The notes beneath the pieces are model-generated. The model saw only the letters and a list, made by a program, of their open reading frames with translations. It made no database searches and had not been told where the DNA came from. 8,834 bases of DNA from CAZDYP01 sp964509505. Lineage in GTDB: Bacteria; Chloroflexota; Anaerolineae; JACRMK01. Location of the stretch: contig CAZDYP010000194.1 in assembly GCA_964509505.1 (NCBI GenBank), positions 1 through 8,834 of the forward strand. Direction: 5' to 3'. Positions 1 to 4,608 of the stretch are shown here, one piece after another. Made by a program: the position numbers and the translations under genes. How positions within the stretch are numbered: position 1 is the stretch's first letter; each line of letters opens with the position of its first letter.

Positions 1-1335
1 GAGGCGATTGACCTTTTTCTCTATGCGACGAAGCACGGCCTTTTTGAGATGAATTGGCATCTCGTCTGCCCCCATTGCGCGCACGTCGTCGAGAGCTTCC
101 GCGAGTTGAGCAGCATCCACGCGCACTTCACGTGCAACCTTTGCTCTGCCGACAAGACGACGAACCTCGACGACTTCATTCAAGTCGCGTTCACCATCTC
201 GCCGCAAGTGCGTGACATTATCTATCATCATCCCGCGACGCTGCCTGACGTGCTATCAATTGACGAATTCATGTTCAACTATTACATCAGCAAAGGGACG
301 TTACCGTTGCCCAACGGGCAAAATTATCGCGACGCGATTTTATCGTTGACGAAAGCGCACACCTACGTGCAGCCGCGCGAAAAAGTTGCAGTCAAATTTG
401 AAACGATCCCCGGCACCGTGCAAGTGCGTGATATGCGCCACAATACGGGCATCGCATTCCTTGTCAGTGAAAACCAACAAGCGACGGCACAGAGTGTGCC
501 CTTGCGCGTGATGGATGGCACTATCAAGCACAGCCAAGACACCATCGCACCAGGGACATTGGTGTTGAATGGCGTCAATTACAAGTTCACACAATTTGGT
601 AATTTAGAAAGTGGGCAGGTTAGCGTCGAGGTCGAAAATATCAGCGACCAAAAATGTCCGCTCTGGTTGATTCATTTGCCCATGGAGTTTGGGCCACCCA
701 TGCAACACTTCGCGCCGTTCTTATCGGGCAAACGCTTGTTGACGACGCAGACCTTCCGCGACTTATTCCGCTCCGACGCCGCACCCATGCAAGAGGGTAT
801 CGGTGTCCAAGACATCACCTTCTTGTTCACCGACCTCAAAGGCTCAACCGCGATGTACGATGCGATTGGCGATCCACAAGCCTTCTTCCTCGTGCGTCAA
901 CATTTCGATACGCTCGGTCGCGTCGTCGTGCGTCACAACGGCGCCATCGTCAAAACCATCGGCGACGCGGTCATGGCAACCTTTATCCAACCTGCCGATG
1001 CCGTACAAGCGGCGGTCGAGATGCTCACCGAAATCGAAGTGTTCAATCGTACCATCTCGCAACCGCTCACCTTGAAGATTGGCATTCACAAAGGACATTC
1101 GATTGCGGTGACGTTGAATGATCGCTACGATTATTTTGGGCAGACGGTGAACATTGCGGCGCGGGTGCAGGGCTTGGCGGATGCGAATGAGATTTACCTG
1201 AGTCAGGATGTGTATGTAGCAGAGGGAGTCAGTGAGGCATTGGCGCGTTGCGCGGTGCAACCAGAGCAAGCGGCGATGAAGGGTGTAAGTAAGACGATGA
1301 GAGTGTATCGGGTACAAGTAAAAAGTGGGGAGTAA
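1..1335 (+). CDS. DUF5939-type class III adenylate/guanylate cyclase, 5'-truncated by the window
   Basis: The frame is open from base 1, and the 16 codons before the first ATG (position 49) read as family-like protein, so the gene starts outside the window and the ATG at 49 is probably internal; 444 residues are visible. Residues about 1-260 resemble the DUF5939 region that precedes cyclase domains, with a Cys-x2-Cys pair (23, 26) and a second pair (45, 48) forming a likely zinc knuckle. Residues about 270-440 are a class III nucleotide cyclase catalytic domain. The two metal-binding aspartates are D278 (FTDLKGST) and D322 (KTIGDAVMATF). The purine-selecting pair is K318 and D377 (YDYFG), and the transition-state pair is N384 and R388 (NIAAR). 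Lys plus Asp is the adenylate-cyclase combination, so cAMP from ATP is the likely reaction. No membrane segment is visible. The last residues (VKSGE) are encoded by a heptad repeat that also supplies the stop. Confidence 0.9.
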   Translation, partial: EAIDLFLYATKHGLFEMNWHLVCPHCAHVVESFRELSSIHAHFTCNLCSADKTTNLDDFIQVAFTISPQVRDIIYHHPATLPDVLSIDEFMFNYYISKGTLPLPNGQNYRDAILSLTKAHTYVQPREKVAVKFETIPGTVQVRDMRHNTGIAFLVSENQQATAQSVPLRVMDGTIKHSQDTIAPGTLVLNGVNYKFTQFGNLESGQVSVEVENISDQKCPLWLIHLPMEFGPPMQHFAPFLSGKRLLTTQTFRDLFRSDAAPMQEGIGVQDITFLFTDLKGSTAMYDAIGDPQAFFLVRQHFDTLGRVVVRHNGAIVKTIGDAVMATFIQPADAVQAAVEMLTEIEVFNRTISQPLTLKIGIHKGHSIAVTLNDRYDYFGQTVNIAARVQGLADANEIYLSQDVYVAEGVSEALARCAVQPEQAAMKGVSKTMRVYRVQVKSGE

Positions 1336-1340
1336 AAAGT
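1318..1340. repeat. Heptad tandem repeat, GTNNNNA type, at the cyclase stop codon
   Basis: Three 7-base units in a row, GTAAAAA, GTGGGGA and GTAAAAA, followed by a further GT. The first and third units are identical. The TAA stop of the cyclase gene (1333-1335) lies inside the third unit. The pattern has the same form as the heptad repeats at 2911 and 8810, and resembles the short tandemly repeated heptanucleotides known from cyanobacterial intergenic DNA. Confidence 0.6.
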
Positions 1341-1386
1341 TCTCATCAGTGGTGTAACTTTCGGAGTCACAGACCATAGAGAGTAT

Positions 1387-1392
1387 AGGAGG
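1387..1392 (+). promoter_or_regulatory. Strong Shine-Dalgarno for the YccF-family gene
   Basis: AGGAGG lies 8 nt before the ATG at 1401. It is the best ribosome binding site in the window and fixes the start of the YccF-family gene. No convincing promoter is seen in the 65 bases after the cyclase stop, so this gene may be co-transcribed with the cyclase. Confidence 0.85.
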
Positions 1393-1400
1393 CTTGTGAT

Positions 1401-1856
1401 ATGACGACACAACCATCGAAGCCAGCGCAAACGCAAACGACGATTATTCAAAAAACGCAAGGACCTGGCTGCCTCGTGCAGGCATTGTGGTTCTTGTTTG
1501 TCGGCTGGTGGTTGGGCGGCGCGGCGACCACGTTGGCGTGGTTCCTGAATACCATCATCATTGGTTTGCCCGTTGGCATGGCGATTCTGAACAACATCCC
1601 GAAGTTCATCGCGCTGCAAGAACCCGAAAAATATCTGCGCGTTACCTCACGCGACGGCTCGACGCGCATCAGCGAAATCGCGCCGCCGCAAGTCAACTTC
1701 TTCGTCCGCACGGTGTTCTTCTTGCTCATCGGTTGGTGGTGGAGCGGCATCTGGATGTCCATCGCGTATGCGCTCTGCATGACGATTATCCTGATGCCCA
1801 TTGGCTTGCAGATGTTTCGGATGACGCCCGCGATGACGACGCTGCGACGGTATTAA
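1401..1856 (+). CDS. YccF-family inner membrane protein
   Basis: The product has 151 residues, close to the length of E. coli YccF (148). It is built from two similar halves. The first half (about 26-72) carries FLFVGWWLGG followed by a hydrophobic run ending in GLPVG and a polar turn. The second (about 102-148) carries FLLIGWWWSG followed by a hydrophobic run ending in LMPIG. This internal duplication with GWW and P(V/I)G signatures is characteristic of the YccF domain (PF03733). Each half can supply two membrane segments, giving about four in all, separated by a polar stretch (73-98). The first 22 residues are Gln/Thr-rich and hydrophilic. The ATG is fixed by AGGAGG 8 nt upstream. The molecular function of the family is not established. 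It follows the cyclase by 65 nt on the same strand, but no functional link can be seen. Confidence 0.85.
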   Translation: MTTQPSKPAQTQTTIIQKTQGPGCLVQALWFLFVGWWLGGAATTLAWFLNTIIIGLPVGMAILNNIPKFIALQEPEKYLRVTSRDGSTRISEIAPPQVNFFVRTVFFLLIGWWWSGIWMSIAYALCMTIILMPIGLQMFRMTPAMTTLRRY

Positions 1857-1910
1857 CCACGACGGCGCACAGATTCACAAAGAACACGAAGAAAAACTTT
1901 GCGCTCTTGG
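1857..1910. repeat. CACAAAGAACACGAAG-type intergenic repeat
   Basis: Starting directly after the YccF stop codon, this stretch is of the purine-rich CACAAAG/CACGAAG type, with CAAAG (1878-1882) answered by CTTTG (1897-1901) as short inverted arms. From general recollection, motifs of this kind are scattered between genes in Chloroflexota and some other environmental bacteria; no search was run. Its right edge coincides with the point where the neighbouring GNAT fragment loses its family resemblance. Exact boundaries are uncertain. Confidence 0.45.
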
Positions 1911-2010
1911 GGCTGCCTTCGTCCGCGATGAGCTGCTTGTTCATTGCGGCGAGATGCGGCAGGTCGGTGGGGGTGGCGGAGTGAAGAGAGAGGGAACTTA
2001 AATTTTTCAT
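1909..2010 (-). pseudogene. Remnant: N-terminal end of a GNAT acetyltransferase
   Basis: Reading the minus strand from the ATG at 2010, the 34 codons to 1909 give a peptide with the landmarks ATPTDLPHLA and MNKQLIADEGSP. In GNAT-family acetyltransferases this is the usual opening: first strand, an ATxxDL turn, then helix 1 with a MNKQLIxDEGS-like signature. Complete members continue with about 100 or more residues, including the acetyl-CoA loop. Here the resemblance stops at the proline, and the frame then runs into the repeat at 1857-1910 and the antisense of the YccF gene. The frame stays open to about 1786, so a chimeric peptide of 74 residues is possible, but it would lack every catalytic element. 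A TATAAT box sits 7 nt upstream of the ATG. Family assignment rests on a short stretch and remembered family character. Confidence 0.55.
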
Positions 2011-2017
2011 GACGGAA

Positions 2018-2023
2018 ATTATA
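2018..2023 (-). promoter_or_regulatory. TATAAT -10 box for the GNAT remnant (leaderless-type)
   Basis: On the minus strand TATAAT ends 7 nt before the ATG at 2010, the spacing expected if transcription begins at the start codon. No good -35 is visible; the proper distance falls at the start of folD. The box may still be active, giving a short transcript antisense to the end of the YccF gene. Confidence 0.4.
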
Positions 2024-2029
2024 CACTGT

Positions 2030-2034
2030 AAGGA
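2030..2034 (+). promoter_or_regulatory. Shine-Dalgarno AAGGA deciding the folD start
   Basis: AAGGA ends 6 nt before the ATG at 2041 but directly abuts the in-frame ATG at 2035, so ribosome-binding spacing favours 2041. The competing view is that TACACT (2022-2027), a TANNNT-type -10 ending 7 nt before 2035, drives a leaderless mRNA starting at 2035. The two choices differ by two residues. Confidence 0.55.
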
Positions 2035-2040
2035 ATGAAT

Positions 2041-2928
2041 ATGCCCGCCCAAATCATTGACGGCGCGAAAGTCGCCGCAGATATCCGCAACCAAGTGAAA
2101 CGTGAAGTCATAGAGTTAAAAGAAAAGTATAACGTCGTCGCGGGGCTCGCCACCGTGTTGGTCGGCGACAATCCTGCGTCGCATGCTTACGTGCGTTCCA
2201 AGCGTAAGATGTGCGCCGAGCTCGGTCTTACGTCGTTTGGACACGAGCTGCCAAAGGACGCAACGCAAGCGCAAGTCATCGCGCTCGTGCGCCAACTAAG
2301 CACAGACCCTGCCGTGCATGGTATCCTCGTGCAATTGCCGTTGCCCGCGCACATCAGCGAGGAAGCCGTGCTGAGCGAGGTCGCGCTCGAAAAAGACGTA
2401 GATGGCTTCAACCCCATCAACCTCGGCAAGCTTGGCATGAAGAACCGCGTGCCGACGTTCGCGCCCTGCACGCCCGCAGGCATCATTGAGCTGCTCGACC
2501 GCAGCGGCGCGCAGCTAGACGGCGCGCAGGCTGTTGTATTGGGACGTAGCAACATCGTCGGTTTGCCCGTCGCGTTGTTGTTGCTTGGACGCAACGCCAC
2601 CGTCACCGTCTGTCATTCGCGCACCCAAGACCTCGCCGCCATCACACGCCAAGCCGATATCCTCGTCGTCGCCATCGGCAAGACGCGGTTCGTCACCGCC
2701 GATATGGTAAAATCGGGTGCGCTGGTGATTGATGTGGGCATCAACGAGATTCCCGATGCGACCAAAAAATCAGGCAAGCGACTCGTCGGCGATGTGGATT
2801 TCGATACCGTGAAGGAAGTTGCGGGCGCGCTTACGCCTGTGCCAGGCGGCGTCGGACCGATGACGATTGCGATGTTGATGCAGCATACCTTGATGGCAGC
2901 AAAAAGAAAAGTAACCAGTAGTGAGTAA
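2041..2928 (+). CDS. folD: Bifunctional methylenetetrahydrofolate dehydrogenase/cyclohydrolase
   Basis: FolD interconverts 5,10-methylene-, 5,10-methenyl- and 10-formyl-tetrahydrofolate with NADP in the cytosol, feeding purine synthesis and formyl-methionine. The 295 residues match the usual length of about 285-300. The catalytic tyrosine and lysine are Y50 and K54 (YVRSK), followed by Q98 (VQLPLP) and D121 (KDVDGF), at the same numbers as in E. coli FolD. Further signatures are PCTPAG (142-147), the nucleotide-binding GRSNIVGLP (168-176), ATVTVCHSRT (186-195), IDVGIN (230-235), GDVDF (250-254) and PVPGGVGPMT (266-275). The usual proline before KDVDG is leucine here, a minor change. The start at 2041 is chosen from the AAGGA spacing; 2035 is possible. 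The last residues, VTSSE, are encoded by a heptad repeat that also supplies the stop. No operon partner is visible. Confidence 0.97.
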   Translation: MPAQIIDGAKVAADIRNQVKREVIELKEKYNVVAGLATVLVGDNPASHAYVRSKRKMCAELGLTSFGHELPKDATQAQVIALVRQLSTDPAVHGILVQLPLPAHISEEAVLSEVALEKDVDGFNPINLGKLGMKNRVPTFAPCTPAGIIELLDRSGAQLDGAQAVVLGRSNIVGLPVALLLLGRNATVTVCHSRTQDLAAITRQADILVVAIGKTRFVTADMVKSGALVIDVGINEIPDATKKSGKRLVGDVDFDTVKEVAGALTPVPGGVGPMTIAMLMQHTLMAAKRKVTSSE

Positions 2929-2936
2929 TGAGTAGC
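2911..2936. repeat. Heptad tandem repeat overlapping the folD 3' end
   Basis: Units GTAACCA, GTAGTGA, GTAATGA and a partial GTAGC follow one another with a strict 7-base period from 2911. The array begins inside folD and its third unit contains the TAA stop (2926-2928). The GT at the start and A at the end of each unit match the heptads at 1318 and 8810. Confidence 0.7.
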
Positions 2937-2953
2937 TTACGTTACGCAGAAAT

Positions 2954-3050
2954 GTCATTGCAAGCGCTTCCTTCGACATGCTCAGGATGCAGTTTGCGAA
3001 GCAATCACCATGCCGCAGGAAGGAGCTTGCTCTGCTCCGCTTGCCATGAC
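2954..3050. repeat. Imperfect inverted repeat of the GTCATTGC / CTTCGAC...CTCAGG type
   Basis: The outer arms GTCATTGCAAGC (2954-2965) and GCTTGCCATGAC (3039-3050) are reverse complements at 11 of 12 positions. Inside are TTGC-GAA-GCAA (2994-3004), GGAGC/GCTCC arms (3022-3026, 3034-3038), and a CTTCGACATGCTCAGG segment close to a motif I recall as common in intergenic DNA of many bacteria. No coding frame of note crosses it. It is either a folded RNA element or a small mobile palindromic repeat. Confidence 0.55.
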
Positions 3051-3059
3051 CACATAAGG

Positions 3060-3100
3060 TGAGTGAGTAATGAGTAATTAGAGAATTACTCATTGCTACT
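3060..3100. repeat. Heptad units ending in a perfect 11-bp hairpin
   Basis: AATGAGTAATT (3069-3079) and AATTACTCATT (3084-3094) are exact reverse complements separated by AGAG. The left arm is made of heptad units GTAATGA and GTAATTA (3067-3080), so the hairpin is a heptad array meeting an inverted copy of itself. The stem can extend outward with a bulge to about 3063 and 3100. There is no T-run, so it does not look like an intrinsic terminator. Confidence 0.6.
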
Positions 3101-3256
3101 TAACGTGAATTCGGGATAAGCCACAGCGACTGCAATGCGCGCGCACCGCAGCGCCAAGCCGACCGCCGTCGGCTGGCACTGAACCCGCGCAGGCGGGTTT
3201 CGCAGTGAGTAGGCGCGATTGTCAATCGCCCGCAACCTTATCCCGCATTGACGTTA
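3101..3256. mobile_element. MITE-like 156-bp element with 20-bp terminal inverted repeats
   Basis: The ends 3101-3120 and 3237-3256 are reverse complements at 18 of 20 positions, with the perfect cores CGGGATAAG and CTTATCCCG and outer tips TAACGT and ACGTTA. The interior is GC-rich and holds three nested inverted repeats: GCCAAGCCGAC against GTCGGCTGGC (3153-3177, one bulged base), CACTG-AACCCGC against GCGGGTT-CAGTG (3177-3207), and GCGATTG-T-CAATCGC (3215-3229). There is no transposase gene, so if mobile it would be non-autonomous. A clean target-site duplication is not seen; CTAC occurs near both outer edges but not in register. It sits 38 bp before the ATG of the C-S lyase gene and would be in its mRNA leader if transcribed from upstream. 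Confidence 0.5.
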
Positions 3257-3274
3257 CCTACCAATTACCTAAAC

Positions 3275-3280
3275 GAGGAG
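3275..3280 (+). promoter_or_regulatory. Shine-Dalgarno GAGGAG with unusually long spacer
   Basis: GAGGAG is the only purine-rich site before the lyase gene. It lies 14 nt from the ATG at 3295, longer than the usual 5-10 nt. No other ATG, GTG or TTG in frame lies closer, and the encoded family begins at this ATG. A rare ATA start at 3289 would have better spacing but is unlikely. Confidence 0.5.
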
Positions 3281-3294
3281 AAAACAGAATACCA

Positions 3295-4488
3295 ATGACG
3301 TACGATTTTGATACGCCGATTGAGCGTCGCGGCACCAACAGCGCGAAGTGGACACGCTATGCGCCCGATGTGCTGCCGATGTTCGTCGCAGACATGGACT
3401 TCAAATCGCCGGAGCCGATGCTGAAGGCGATGCACGCGCGTGTGGCTCATGGCGTGTTCGGTTATGTGGGCTCGCAAAAAGAAGTGAGCGACATCGTCGC
3501 GGCGCGCATGAAGCGTCTGTATCAGTGGGAGGTTAACCCTGAATGGGTCGTGTGGATTCCAGGACTAGTGTATGGGCTCAACAATGTGTGCCGCGCGGTA
3601 GGGCGCCCCGGCGACGATGCGCTCATGTTCAGCCCCATCTATCCACCGTTCCTCACCGCGCCGACGAATCAAGGCTTGACCGTGACAAAGGTTGAGCAAA
3701 CTTTGAAGCCCAACGGCAACCTCATCAGCTACGAAATAGACTTCGACAAATTCGAGAGCGCCATCAAGCCGAATACGGCGCTGTTCATCCATTGCCACCC
3801 GCACAATCCCACAGGTCACGAATACACCCGCGCAGAAAATTTACGGCTCGCCGAAATTTGCGCGAAACACAACTTGATCATCTGCTCCGACGAGATTCAT
3901 TGTGACTTGTTGATGGATCACACCCAACATACGCCGATAGCTGCGCTTTCGCCCGACATCGCGCAACGCACGATTACGCTGATGGCGCCAAGCAAGACGT
4001 TTAACATGCCTAGCCTCGACACCAGCTTCGCCATCATCCCCGATGCAGTCATCCGCCGTCGTGTGCGCCACAACGCGATTGGCTTGCACATCAACGCTGT
4101 CGGACTCGCCGCCGTGAAATCGGCGTTCACCGAATGCGATGAATGGTTGAACGAACTGCGCGCCTACCTCACTGCGAACCGTAACACACTGATTGATTAC
4201 GTTACCGAAAACATGCCCGACATTCACATCACCTGCCCCGAAGCGACGTATCTGGCGTGGCTCGATTGCCGCCGCTTGCAGATTCACGGCACACCTTACG
4301 AATTTTTCTTGAATCATGCGAAGGTTGCCCTGAATGACGGCGCGACCTTCGGACCCGGCGGCGAAGGCTTTGTGCGCCTCAACTATGGTTGCCCACGTTC
4401 ACAGTTGATGCAAGCATTGGAACAAATGAAAGATGCGTTGGACCGTGCGCGTCACCAACATTTGACCAATGGCGCGGAACTTGCGTAA
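3295..4488 (+). CDS. MalY/PatB-type PLP-dependent C-S lyase (cystathionine beta-lyase-like)
   Basis: A fold-type I PLP enzyme of 397 residues, the usual length for MalY/PatB proteins. These split C-S bonds of cystathionine or other cysteine conjugates to a thiol, pyruvate and ammonia in the cytosol. The N-terminus, YDFDTPIERRGTNSAKW followed by LPMFVADMDF (27-36) and HGVFGY (52-57), is typical of this subgroup rather than of general aspartate aminotransferases. Further landmarks are HPHNPTG (168-174), SDEIHCDL (198-205) with the PLP-contacting aspartate D199, the Schiff-base lysine K234 in APSKTFN, and the carboxylate-binding R361 in RLNYGCPRS. After SKTFN the usual glycine of AGL is replaced (MPSL), a small departure. 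The start is ATG 3295; the frame is open upstream, but only into the MITE-like element. Substrate cannot be read from sequence, so an aminotransferase role is possible. Confidence 0.9.
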   Translation: MTYDFDTPIERRGTNSAKWTRYAPDVLPMFVADMDFKSPEPMLKAMHARVAHGVFGYVGSQKEVSDIVAARMKRLYQWEVNPEWVVWIPGLVYGLNNVCRAVGRPGDDALMFSPIYPPFLTAPTNQGLTVTKVEQTLKPNGNLISYEIDFDKFESAIKPNTALFIHCHPHNPTGHEYTRAENLRLAEICAKHNLIICSDEIHCDLLMDHTQHTPIAALSPDIAQRTITLMAPSKTFNMPSLDTSFAIIPDAVIRRRVRHNAIGLHINAVGLAAVKSAFTECDEWLNELRAYLTANRNTLIDYVTENMPDIHITCPEATYLAWLDCRRLQIHGTPYEFFLNHAKVALNDGATFGPGGEGFVRLNYGCPRSQLMQALEQMKDALDRARHQHLTNGAELA

Positions 4489-4505
4489 TCACAAAGCAAC
4501 CCAAA

Positions 4506-4597
4506 GGAGATTAGGGGAGATTAGAGAAAATTAGGGAATGGCTGATTGCCTTCATTTCCCTTTATTGCCTCCATTCCCCTAATCTCCCCTAATTTCC
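4506..4597. repeat. Decamer tandem repeat arranged as a long imperfect hairpin
   Basis: Bases 4506-4541 are built of 10-base units (GGAGATTAGG, GGAGATTAGA, GAAAATTAGG, then GAATGG). Bases 4571-4597 carry the same units on the opposite strand. The two arms pair over about 26 bp with a few mismatches and one bulge, enclosing a 29-base loop (4542-4570). It fills the space between the C-S lyase stop and the next ATG at 4609. It lacks a compact GC stem with a T-run, although CCTTTTCT follows the right arm. It could hinder read-through or act as a 3'-end stabiliser. Confidence 0.65.
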
Positions 4598-4608
4598 TTT
4601 TCTCACCC

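Noticed and set aside
1336..1400. Separate promoter for the YccF-family gene
   Set aside because: No pair of -35/-10 boxes with acceptable match and spacing was found; only the Shine-Dalgarno is clear.
1401..1856. Long frames on the minus strand opposite the cyclase end and the YccF gene
   Set aside because: They have no family resemblance, no ribosome binding site, and lie opposite well-supported genes; they are codon-bias shadows.
2911..3100. CRISPR array
   Set aside because: Repeats are 7-base tandem units without unique spacers, and no cas genes are present.
3177..3207. Intrinsic terminator after folD
   Set aside because: The AACCCGC/GCGGGTT hairpin is followed by only three T residues and lies inside a larger inverted-repeat element.
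3101..3256. SAM or other known sulfur-related riboswitch
   Set aside because: None of the conserved core sequences of the SAM riboswitch classes I know are recognisable; the terminal inverted repeats fit a mobile element better.
3205..3294. Upstream extension of the C-S lyase frame
   Set aside because: The extra 30 residues would be encoded by the MITE-like element and have no family character; the family N-terminus begins at ATG 3295.
4546..4608. Upstream TTG start for the nucleotidyltransferase-like gene
   Set aside because: It lies in the loop and right arm of the decamer hairpin and codes for a repeat-derived Pro/Ser/Phe stretch; ATG 4609 starts the conserved first strand.
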